From contig JANXLS010000099.1 of assembly GCA_025355035.1 (NCBI GenBank), positions 1-7,957 on the forward strand: 7,957 nt of DNA, written 5' to 3'. The stretch is from Planctomycetota bacterium (GTDB lineage Bacteria > Planctomycetota > SZUA-567 > H5-PLA8). The notes below the pieces were generated by a model. It searched no databases. It saw only the letters and a program-made list of their open reading frames with translations, and had not been told where the DNA came from. Made by a program: the position numbers and the translations under genes. Shown here piece by piece: positions 1-5,368 of this stretch (the stretch's first letter is position 1; every line of letters begins with the position of its first letter).

Positions 1-56
1 AAAGAACCGTCGATTCTGGATTCTCTGAAACTGAAGTAATCGATGGCCTGAAATGA
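1..56 (+). CDS. C-terminal tail of an upstream gene (partial, frame uncertain)
   Basis: The window opens just before a strong + strand terminator, so the end of an upstream + strand gene is expected here. Two frames are open from the left edge. Frame 1 reads KEPSILDSLKLK and stops with TAA at 37-39. Frame 3 reads RTVDSGFSETEVIDGLK and stops with TGA at 54-56. Both stops lie within about 25 bases of the terminator hairpin, and codon choice does not separate them. Too little is visible to name a function. The coordinates cover the longer alternative. Confidence 0.3.
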   Translation, partial: RTVDSGFSETEVIDGLK

Positions 57-64
57 TCGAACAT

Positions 65-101
65 CAAATCCTATACGTAGCCGGTATAGGATTTGTTTTT
101 T
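65..101 (+). terminator. Rho-independent terminator
   Basis: A perfect 12-bp inverted repeat (CAAATCCTATAC at 65-76, GTATAGGATTTG at 84-95) encloses a 7-base loop and is followed immediately by six T residues (96-101). This is the classic layout of an intrinsic terminator on the + strand and most likely ends transcription of the gene whose tail is at the left edge. It lies only 26 bases before the start codon at 128. The next gene must therefore be transcribed by read-through, from a promoter inside or overlapping the hairpin, or under control of the hairpin as an attenuator. Confidence 0.75.
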
Positions 102-127
102 GTGCGGAGCAAGGCGCCGGGATTGCA

Positions 128-1870
128 ATGACCACGAAAACGGAACAAAGCATCAAGCGCCATGTCTTCGTGATCGGTTTGTACGGATTGCTCGCCGTCG
201 CGATGCTGTCGCCAACCGCGTCGCAGCGCTATTTCCCCGAATACGGCGAGACAAAAATCGCGCTGGGCTTCGTCGTCCAAGCGCGTGCCGCATTGGAAGA
301 AGGTCAGTTTCCGATTCGCGTTGGGCCGTGGGAGCACGACGGCGCGGGCTATCCTGTTTTCCAATTCTATGGTAATGTTCCACAGACAATCTCCGGTCTG
401 GTCTATTCCATCGTCACGCCCGAAAATCCGTATCGAGCCTACTTGTTCGTCGAATGGCTTGCGTTGGTTCTCGGCGCGTATTACCTCTATCGCAGCGCTC
501 TGCTCCTGACGCGTTCTCACACGGCGTCGCTCGTTGCCGGCGCGGTTTACATCGGTTCGCCATACTTGTTAATGAACATCAACGTCCGCGGAGCTTATGC
601 TGAAGCACTCGCGCAGGGACTCTTGCCATTGACGCTTTTTTACGCGCTGAGATGCTACTATTTTGCATCGTGGCGAATGATCGCGCCGAGCGCCATAGCG
701 TGGTTCCTGCTCGCCGGGACGCACACGATTACGCTCGCCTATTTCACAGTGTTCTTTTTCTCTGCCCTGATTTGTCTGAGCCTCCCGCGCCTGAGCAAAT
801 CGATCAAGCGACTGCTGTGCGTCGGCAGCGGGTTTGCGCTGGGAATGGTCCTCGCGCTGTATTACCTCGCACCGATCCTGCTCGAAAAAAATCTCGCAAT
901 CAAAAGTTCACTGAACAGTCCCTACCTCAGTCGGTGGCTCGTCCCTCTCGGGACGCTGCTTTCACCGGCGTCCATTCCGCCGGTATTACAGCCCGGTCGC
1001 GGTGAATTGAATTGCCCGAACCTGCATTTGGCGCTCGGCTGGCCACTCCTGATTTCAACAGTCACCGTGCTTATCTATCGCGCTTCGACCACCACCGAAA
1101 TGGTAGCTGCATGGAGCGGCCCGCTTAGGCGCACACGACCTTTCGCGACGGCACTGATCGTCATTTTTGTCACCGCGTTTTTTCTGGTCTGGAGTCCGTT
1201 TGATGTTTGGATTTATCTGCCGCGGATCTTTTACGTCACTCAATTCACCTACCGCCTCCTCACGCACTGCATGTGGGCCGGCGCTTTGCTGAGCGCCTAT
1301 GCCGTGACTTTTCTTTGCAACGGAAACGTCCGCATTGGCCACGCTGTTCTGTGCATTGCGATTATCGGTTTGTTCGCGAGCGCGTTCTTAAATTCGTTGA
1401 AGAGTTCCGACACAAAAATCGACGACGTCGTCAATCACCCGAGCATCGGAATCGATGCTGCCAACGCGTACCTTTACCGCCCGTCATCGAGCGAAACCGT
1501 CGCTTTGGGACCGAATGTTTTGAATGTCGAAAAAACGAAATCGTACTTCGTGCGAAAAAACGGTACCATCGTTGGGACAGTCGATGTGCCTGAGGGAATC
1601 GACGCAATTCAAATCCCAGCGCTCTATTATCCCAACATGTTGTCGATCAAATTGGACGGAAACGAGGTGGCTTGCATGAGCATCGTCACCGATGAAAAGC
1701 CGTTCGTCGCGCTCGCCATTACGCCCGGTTCACACACCATCGACGTGTCGTTTATCGGATACCATTGGGCGAATTGGATTTCGCTTTTCGGTTGGTGCGC
1801 CGCACTGTTCGCGATCGTTTCGCAACTGCTTCGAAACTCACGATGCTCAATCAACAGCGCCGCTCAGTGA
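128..1870 (+). CDS. Polytopic membrane protein, PTPS-related / YfhO-like (GT-C type)
   Basis: This is a 580-residue integral membrane protein with roughly ten to twelve hydrophobic helices. The first is at about 12-30, and others include about 106-128, 133-150, 186-218, 230-252, 299-317, 339-356, 382-396 and 403-421, with a last one near 550-567. The pattern fits the large membrane proteins annotated as 6-pyruvoyl-tetrahydropterin synthase-related or YfhO-like, which share the GT-C fold of lipid-linked-sugar glycosyltransferases. Seen in the sequence: a first extracytoplasmic loop with GQFPIR (59-64) and GAGYPVFQFYG (72-82), then SPYLLMNINVRGAYAEALAQ (144-163), then TYRLLTH (374-380). A soluble C-terminal part (about 425-545) ends in an LYYPNMLSIKLDG-type strand pair (499-511). 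The acidic/His motif usual in the first loop is not clearly kept; only ETK at 41-43 is near. The ATG at 128 is preferred over the one at 53, because the latter reads through the terminator hairpin and would put an odd segment before a normal basic N-terminus. The Shine-Dalgarno is weak (AAGG at 111-114). The substrate is unknown. Confidence 0.82.
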   Translation: MTTKTEQSIKRHVFVIGLYGLLAVAMLSPTASQRYFPEYGETKIALGFVVQARAALEEGQFPIRVGPWEHDGAGYPVFQFYGNVPQTISGLVYSIVTPENPYRAYLFVEWLALVLGAYYLYRSALLLTRSHTASLVAGAVYIGSPYLLMNINVRGAYAEALAQGLLPLTLFYALRCYYFASWRMIAPSAIAWFLLAGTHTITLAYFTVFFFSALICLSLPRLSKSIKRLLCVGSGFALGMVLALYYLAPILLEKNLAIKSSLNSPYLSRWLVPLGTLLSPASIPPVLQPGRGELNCPNLHLALGWPLLISTVTVLIYRASTTTEMVAAWSGPLRRTRPFATALIVIFVTAFFLVWSPFDVWIYLPRIFYVTQFTYRLLTHCMWAGALLSAYAVTFLCNGNVRIGHAVLCIAIIGLFASAFLNSLKSSDTKIDDVVNHPSIGIDAANAYLYRPSSSETVALGPNVLNVEKTKSYFVRKNGTIVGTVDVPEGIDAIQIPALYYPNMLSIKLDGNEVACMSIVTDEKPFVALAITPGSHTIDVSFIGYHWANWISLFGWCAALFAIVSQLLRNSRCSINSAAQ

Positions 1871-1875
1871 TCGTT

Positions 1876-2475
1876 CTATTTCTTTTCCGGCGGCCCAGGC
1901 GGTGGTTCTTCTTTGGGCGGAAGTTTTCCAAGCAGTCGTCCCAGCACTTTTTTCGCGTAAACACCAACGCGATCGCGAACGCGATCTTCAGCGGCTCCGT
2001 CTTCGATATCCAAATCTTTGCATTTGTCGACGACCGTGCCTTGTTCCGGTTTCAACGCGACGTACGCAACCGCTTTGAGCAACTCCTCTTTCTTGATTTC
2101 CTTCTTCATTCGATCAAACAAAATCTTCGGCGTCTCGCCCTCGAATTCCATCTGCAGCACATCCACGAGCGCCATCACCGAAATGAAATTGCGCACCTTT
2201 TGACCTAATTTTTCTTCGCCGTTGCAGTCCCACTTCTCGAGCTTTTCCTTCCACTCGGCAAAACTCTTCTTCCGATCATCGCTGTCGCCGACACGTTCAA
2301 AATTCGCGAAGAAGGGGAACGTCACGCCATCGTCGTCGTCGCAGTCGTCGTATGTGATCGCATCGATCTGTTTCTGCGTGACCGTTTTGTACGGCTCGTC
2401 TTCGGCCCGAATTCGGACCGCGACGAGCGCGCTCACTGCAACAAGTACCGTGATTGTATTTTTTAAAGAAAACAT
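1876..2475 (-). CDS. Exported protein of unknown function, acidic cluster and Pro-rich tail
   Basis: A 199-residue protein I do not recognise. Residues 1-24 look like a Sec signal peptide (MFSLKN, then a hydrophobic run TVLVAVSALVAV, then RIRAED), so it is probably periplasmic or cell-surface. The mature part is highly charged. It has an acidic patch YDDCDDDDG at 42-50, a predicted helical Lys/Glu-rich middle (about 66-135), three cysteines (45, 84, 152) and a proline-rich end (about 185-197). The start at 2475 is chosen over the upstream in-frame ATG at 2607. It is preceded by AGAGG about six bases away and begins directly with the signal peptide, while the longer version adds 44 unlikely residues across the promoter region. 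It converges with the membrane-protein gene, leaving only five bases between stop codons, and is divergent from the exported-protein gene at 2629. No function should be inferred beyond export. Confidence 0.72.
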   Translation of the reverse strand: MFSLKNTITVLVAVSALVAVRIRAEDEPYKTVTQKQIDAITYDDCDDDDGVTFPFFANFERVGDSDDRKKSFAEWKEKLEKWDCNGEEKLGQKVRNFISVMALVDVLQMEFEGETPKILFDRMKKEIKKEELLKAVAYVALKPEQGTVVDKCKDLDIEDGAAEDRVRDRVGVYAKKVLGRLLGKLPPKEEPPPGPPEKK

Positions 2476-2509
2476 GGTATTCCTCTCAAAGCTTCGAAAC
2501 CTCTTTTTC

Positions 2510-2537
2510 ACTATACAATCGTCCGCGCGATAGGGAA
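2510..2537 (-). promoter_or_regulatory. Candidate promoter for the small exported protein
   Basis: On the - strand, TATAGT (2515 down to 2510) is a good -10 match. It lies 34 bases before the ATG at 2475, the same distance class as the other candidate promoters in this window. The -35 that fits a 16-base spacer is TTCCCT (2537 down to 2532), which is poor. The call rests on the -10 and its position. Confidence 0.3.
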
Positions 2538-2565
2538 CATGAAAACCGCCCGACTGTTGGGTGAC

Positions 2566-2593
2566 TTGTTTCTCGCACCGCGTGTTGCATAAT
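2566..2593 (+). promoter_or_regulatory. Candidate promoter for the HEAT/coiled-coil exported protein
   Basis: TTGTTT at 2566-2571 and CATAAT at 2588-2593 are separated by 16 bases and lie 35 bases before the ATG at 2629. The -10 matches five of six consensus positions and the -35 keeps the TTG core. A Shine-Dalgarno GAGGA (2616-2620) follows, eight bases before the start codon. Confidence 0.45.
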
Positions 2594-2628
2594 AGCCGTT
2601 TCCGCATTTATCAACGAGGATTCCACTT

Positions 2629-3693
2629 ATGAATCGAACAATTTTTTTATCCATCGCAGCGCTACTAACACTGAACATGTTCGCCGTCGAAATTCCCGCG
2701 AATCCTGTGCAAGCAGTTCCCGGAATGGAAGTCGGTCAATGGTCCATTGAAGCATGGAGCAATACTGGCGCCGTAGAGGTGCATTCCTCCAATGGCCAAA
2801 AAGTCCTCCAGGTCATTTACACGGGCGGCGCGAAAGATAAATCCGCCTTCAAGCATCTCACCAGTTTCGGCCTGAAACCCAACGGCACAATTCGTCTGCA
2901 TGTGTACTGCGCCGAAGAAAAGCTGCCGCAAATCGCCATCGCTGTCCTGACCACCGCAGCGTTCAAGTGGCACGAATCCAAAACGATCGACCTGAAGAAG
3001 GGTTGGAATGCGCTTGAATTTAACGTCTCCGCAACCGAATGGAAGACGGAAAAATCCGGCTGGAAAAATACTGTTTCCATCGAGCCCCTCAACGAAATTC
3101 GCGGCATGGATTTGATCATCATGAACGGCGACAAATCCGGTGTCCTCTTTGTGCAAGGCTGGAGCTACGATCCCGACGACGTCGGCGTAAAAATCGCCGG
3201 TTTCATCAAAGACCTTCAGAGTGATGATGCTTCCAAGCGCGAACTTGCGGAGAAAGCACTCGTCGCCGTTGGCCGCCCAGCACTCGAAGCACTGCACCAG
3301 ATCGCCGACATCGATCGCCCCGAAGTCCTCCTGCGCGCCGCCAGTGCCATCCGCCAGATTGAAGGCACGCCCGAAGAAAAACCGACCGATCCTACAATTC
3401 TCCAAGCGCTCGAAAAACAGCGCGAGGAACAATCCTTTGACGACACACGCCGCCGTTGCGAATACACGTTGCGCGGCATCGAAACAGAACGCCAGCGTTT
3501 GCAGAGTCTCTACAAGGACGCCCAGGAAATGGCTGTGTCCGGACGAAAACAGCTCGGCGATCTCAAATTTACCGATGAAGCCAAACGCAAAGATTTCGGC
3601 GATACGCTCGACAAATTGGACACGCTGTTAAAAGATCTCGATACTCAATTGAAGACCGAACCGAAGTCCGCGAAGACGGACGAGAAAAAATAA
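2629..3693 (+). CDS. Exported protein: beta-rich N-domain, HEAT-like segment, coiled coil
   Basis: A 354-residue protein with a signal peptide at about 1-20 (MNRT, hydrophobic core, cleavage near AVEIPA). Residues about 33-180 are rich in predicted beta strands and end in VLFVQGWSYD. They resemble the jelly-roll, carbohydrate-binding-like modules of exported bacterial proteins, though I cannot name a family. Residues about 187-246 look like a short HEAT/armadillo-like repeat unit, with SDDASKRELAEKALVAVGRP (198-217) followed by PEVLLRAASAIRQIEG (231-246). This style is common in proteins of planctomycetes and relatives. Residues about 255-342 form a highly charged, probably coiled-coil helix with heptad leucines, and the last residues are Lys/Glu rich. 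No catalytic motif is visible, so a binding or scaffolding role in the envelope is the most that can be inferred. Its stop codon lies three bases from that of the convergent anti-sigma gene. Confidence 0.82.
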   Translation: MNRTIFLSIAALLTLNMFAVEIPANPVQAVPGMEVGQWSIEAWSNTGAVEVHSSNGQKVLQVIYTGGAKDKSAFKHLTSFGLKPNGTIRLHVYCAEEKLPQIAIAVLTTAAFKWHESKTIDLKKGWNALEFNVSATEWKTEKSGWKNTVSIEPLNEIRGMDLIIMNGDKSGVLFVQGWSYDPDDVGVKIAGFIKDLQSDDASKRELAEKALVAVGRPALEALHQIADIDRPEVLLRAASAIRQIEGTPEEKPTDPTILQALEKQREEQSFDDTRRRCEYTLRGIETERQRLQSLYKDAQEMAVSGRKQLGDLKFTDEAKRKDFGDTLDKLDTLLKDLDTQLKTEPKSAKTDEKK

Positions 3694-3696
3694 CCG

Positions 3697-4143
3697 TTAG
3701 CCGCCGCGCATTTTCAGCACGACAAAGTACACCACCACCGAGAGCACCACCGCAGCGATCAATAGCCACACGGGCGGCATCGGCTTGGGCTCGTCGGCGT
3801 CCTCCAACGCGCCCAGATTCAGTTTCGATTCCTTGGCCGCCGCCGTCGCTTCTTCAAGTTGTCCGGGAGCGATCTGCGTCTGCTGCGACTCGCGGATCAT
3901 TTGCTGCATGACCGAATCGCGGAACTTTCCGGTGCCCTTTACGCCGTCCCAATGCCGGATCACGTTCTTCAATCCCTGCAGGCGCGTCGATTCTGTGACG
4001 CAACGATTGCACTCCATCAGATGCCGTTCGATCGACGCGCGGATCGGTTCGTCGATTTCACGATCGACGTACTCCGACAACAGATCCCGGCATTGCTCGC
4101 ACGTGATCACATTGGGTTTGGGGGCTGTGCCTGTTTCCGCCAT
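3697..4143 (-). CDS. Membrane-anchored zinc-finger (zf-HC2) anti-sigma factor
   Basis: This is the probable partner of the ECF sigma factor encoded 75-99 bases upstream on the same strand, and its likely role is to hold that sigma factor inactive at the membrane until a signal is received. The N-terminal half carries the anti-sigma zinc-binding motif: CEQC, then LLSEYVDREI, then the HxxxCxxC core HLMECNRC. A single transmembrane segment near the C-terminus (VWLLIAAVVLSVVVYFVVL) is followed by only KMRGG, so almost nothing protrudes outside the membrane. Sensing must therefore occur through the cytoplasmic linker, the membrane helix or another protein. Length is 148 residues from the ATG at 4143, which has GGAAG seven bases upstream. 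An in-frame ATG at 4167 (156 residues, AAGG only four bases away) is the alternative. The linker before the helix (SKLNLGALEDADEPKPMPP) is acidic and proline-rich. The sigma gene is translated first, the usual order. Confidence 0.88.
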   Translation of the reverse strand: MAETGTAPKPNVITCEQCRDLLSEYVDREIDEPIRASIERHLMECNRCVTESTRLQGLKNVIRHWDGVKGTGKFRDSVMQQMIRESQQTQIAPGQLEEATAAAKESKLNLGALEDADEPKPMPPVWLLIAAVVLSVVVYFVVLKMRGG

Positions 4144-4242
4144 CTCGTTTCTTCCAATAGACCGCATGGGCCCTTCTGAATACTTTATACACCGCGCGCT
4201 TTAGTCTGAGTCACACACGCCAATCCGATTTCGTCCGCCAAC

Positions 4243-4884
4243 TCACATCCCGACTTGCAACATCTTCAGCGTCTCGCGCAACGTTTCGCGTGCCCGCTTC
4301 ACGCGCATTTTGATCGCGCTCACCGATACTTCCAAAATCTCCGCGATGTCCTGATACTGCATCTGATGGTACTCGACCATGACCAGCGTCGTGCGCTGGT
4401 CCGGCGGCAGGTGCTCGATCGCCGTGCTGATCAGCGTTTGTGCTTCGGCGCGTTCCAAGACGCTGAGCGGCGACGCCGTATCCGCCGCAATCCGCTCGAC
4501 AATGCGCGAACCATCCGGATCGGAGCCCGCCGGTTCATCGAACGACAACGTGGCGCGCAGCTTCCCTTTTTTCAATTCGTTGATGCAGAGATTCGCCGCG
4601 ATTTTGTACAGCCACGTTGTAAATTTCGCGACCGGCAGATAGCGTTTCGCATTACGGAAAACGCGCATGAATGTTTCCTGAGCGATGTCTTCCGCCGCCT
4701 CGCGATTGCGCAAAAAGGCATAGCAAAACGTGATGACCGGTGTTTCGTACCGCGCCAGCAATTCCTCAAATGCGTGGTTCTCGCCCTGTGCAAGTTGCTG
4801 CATCAGCGCTTCATCGGTGACCCGCGCCGGCGTAGCCTCTACCGCACGCGGTACCTCGTTTAGAATCTCCGCGCGGTCAGACAT
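4243..4884 (-). CDS. ECF-subfamily RNA polymerase sigma-70 factor (RpoE-like)
   Basis: A 213-residue group-4 sigma factor that would direct RNA polymerase to a specific set of promoters. Region 2 spans about 36-105, with the core-binding/-10 recognition helices DIAQETFMRVFRNAKRY (66-82) and FTTWLYKIAANLCINELKKG (88-107). Region 4 spans about 147-205, with LPPDQRTTLVMVEYHQMQYQ (159-178), the helix-turn-helix IAEILEVSVSAIKMRVKRAR (180-199) that reads the -35 element, and a final amphipathic helix. There is no C-terminal extension, so activity control should come from the anti-sigma protein encoded next in the operon. The first 20 residues (SDRAEILNEVPRAVEATP) are poorly structured. The ATG at 4884 has AAGGA about eleven bases upstream, a rather long spacing. 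The gene is preceded by a long, signal-rich leader (4885-5215) with a tandem direct repeat and an RpoE-like promoter candidate, which suggests autoregulation. Confidence 0.95.
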   Translation of the reverse strand: MSDRAEILNEVPRAVEATPARVTDEALMQQLAQGENHAFEELLARYETPVITFCYAFLRNREAAEDIAQETFMRVFRNAKRYLPVAKFTTWLYKIAANLCINELKKGKLRATLSFDEPAGSDPDGSRIVERIAADTASPLSVLERAEAQTLISTAIEHLPPDQRTTLVMVEYHQMQYQDIAEILEVSVSAIKMRVKRARETLRETLKMLQVGM

Positions 4885-4940
4885 GCAGTGCCGTTTCCTT
4901 CGTTTCGTGCTGAAATGTGGGGCGGTCTCTGTTCCGTTGT

Positions 4941-4953
4941 TACAGCCGCTGTA
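4941..4953. promoter_or_regulatory. 13-bp perfect palindrome upstream of the sigma gene
   Basis: TACAGC-C-GCTGTA is a perfect dyad with 6-bp arms around one central base, 57 bases before the sigma start codon. The one-base loop cannot form a hairpin, so if it is functional it would be a protein-binding site rather than an RNA element. It also overlaps the second stop (TAA, 4942-4940 on the - strand) of the ORF remnant described at 5069-5149. It may be chance. Confidence 0.3.
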
Positions 4954-5000
4954 CGCCTTCGGTCACTCTATGAAAATGAATGATGTAAACTCCGTACTCG

Positions 5001-5047
5001 TTCAGTTCTTTGGCCGAACGTTGGATTCTGTTCTTTGTGCCCGAACG
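5001..5047. repeat. Tandem imperfect direct repeat in the sigma-operon leader
   Basis: Two copies of a 20-22-base unit lie at 5001-5020 and 5026-5047, five bases apart. They share TTCxGTTCTTTG at one end and CCGAACG at the other. The second copy carries a two-base insertion in the middle, and only two other positions differ. The left copy with its flank also gives an inverted pair CGTTC (4999-5003) and GAACG (5016-5020). The unit is about 120-165 bases before the sigma ATG on the - strand and downstream of the candidate ECF promoter, so it could be an operator or an RNA leader element. It lies outside any confident gene. Confidence 0.5.
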
Positions 5048-5050
5048 GCT

Positions 5051-5077
5051 AATTAAGCGTCGTCTAGTCTACGGCAA
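5051..5077 (-). promoter_or_regulatory. Weak sigma-70-type promoter candidate for the sigma operon
   Basis: On the - strand, TTGCCG (5077 down to 5072) and TTAATT (5056 down to 5051) are separated by 15 bases. They lie about 165 bases before the sigma start codon. Both hexamers match four of six consensus positions. It would give a basal, housekeeping-sigma transcript next to the ECF-type candidate further upstream. Low certainty. Confidence 0.22.
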
Positions 5078-5149
5078 TCCACACGTTGCGCAATGCGACG
5101 ATTGAAGCCGCTCCAATCGCCGCGCAACCGCTCTGTATTTGATCGTCAT
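5069..5149 (-). CDS. Possible 26-residue small protein or gene remnant upstream of sigma gene
   Basis: On the - strand a textbook Shine-Dalgarno AGGAGG (about 5166-5161) precedes two overlapping starts. The first, ATG AAA TGA, encodes only Met-Lys. Its stop overlaps the second ATG at 5149, which opens a 26-codon ORF: MTIKYRAVARRLERLQSSH followed by CATCGLP. A basic LERL-type helix followed by a CxxC-G knuckle resembles short zinc-ribbon-like hypothetical proteins, but the similarity is only by eye. After its TAG stop (5071-5069) the same frame stays open for 42 more codons to TAA (4942-4940). This could therefore be a gene interrupted by one stop codon. It has the position of the first cistron of the sigma operon, and an RpoE-like promoter candidate lies just upstream. 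Whether it is translated is unknown; it could equally be a leader. Confidence 0.3.
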   Translation of the reverse strand: MTIKYRAVARRLERLQSSHCATCGLP

Positions 5150-5187
5150 TTCATTCGCAAACCTCCTCTGCTTTATGCCGAAAAACT

Positions 5188-5215
5188 TCAGTCCATCCGA
5201 ACGCTTTGCGGTTCC
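5188..5215 (-). promoter_or_regulatory. Candidate ECF (RpoE-like) promoter of the sigma operon
   Basis: On the - strand, GGAACCG (5215 down to 5209) and ACTGA (5192 down to 5188) are separated by 16 bases. This matches the GGAACTT-N16-TCTGA form known for E. coli sigma-E promoters at five of seven and four of five positions. A transcript from here would start about 15 bases before the AGGAGG ribosome site at about 5166-5161, then run through the small ORF into the sigma and anti-sigma genes. Many ECF factors drive their own operon, so the position makes sense. The specificity of this particular sigma factor is not known. Confidence 0.4.
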
Positions 5216-5301
5216 TTTCCAACTCCCGGATTTTTCTGAAGGCGCCCACATGCCTTGCGTCTAGATTAACGAACCGTTCATGCACCTCGATTGGATTTTC
5301 G

Positions 5302-5329
5302 TTTCGCTTTGGCACGAAACGGGCATAAT
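5302..5329 (+). promoter_or_regulatory. Candidate promoter for the parvulin gene
   Basis: CATAAT at 5324-5329, preceded by GG, lies 39 bases before the ATG at 5369. The surrounding GCATAAT-x-GC matches that of the promoter candidate at 2588-2593. The -35 at a 16-base spacing is TTTCGC (5302-5307), a poor match. I see no RpoE-like GGAAC element on this strand, so direct control by the adjacent sigma factor is not supported by the sequence. Confidence 0.35.
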
Positions 5330-5368
5330 GGCGGCTTCGTTGAAAGAAGCAATATTGAGAGCCTGACT

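Noticed and set aside
53..127. N-terminal extension of the membrane-protein gene from the ATG at 53
   Set aside because: It would translate the terminator hairpin and has no ribosome site.
1967..1987. GCGATCGC-containing short repeat inside the small exported protein gene
   Set aside because: It resembles a HIP1 octamer, but only one copy was noticed, and it is explained by the codons for a DRVRDRV stretch.
2476..2607. 44-residue N-terminal extension of the small exported protein
   Set aside because: It would bury the signal peptide and run through the promoter. The ATG at 2475 has a good ribosome site.
2665..3432. 255-codon open frame on the - strand inside the HEAT/coiled-coil gene
   Set aside because: Antisense shadow. 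It has no ribosome site and low-complexity composition, while the + strand frame has promoter, ribosome site and signal peptide.
4168..4242. TATAAAG (4189-4183, - strand) as an internal promoter for the anti-sigma gene
   Set aside because: No matching -35 at a proper distance; the two genes are simply explained as an operon.
4255..4863. 202-codon open frame on the + strand across the sigma gene
   Set aside because: Antisense to an unmistakable ECF sigma factor; Arg-rich composition typical of a reverse frame.
5069..5251. 60-codon version of the small ORF starting at 5251
   Set aside because: No ribosome site before 5251, and the added part crosses the candidate ECF promoter. The AGGAGG site points to the starts at 5154 or 5149.
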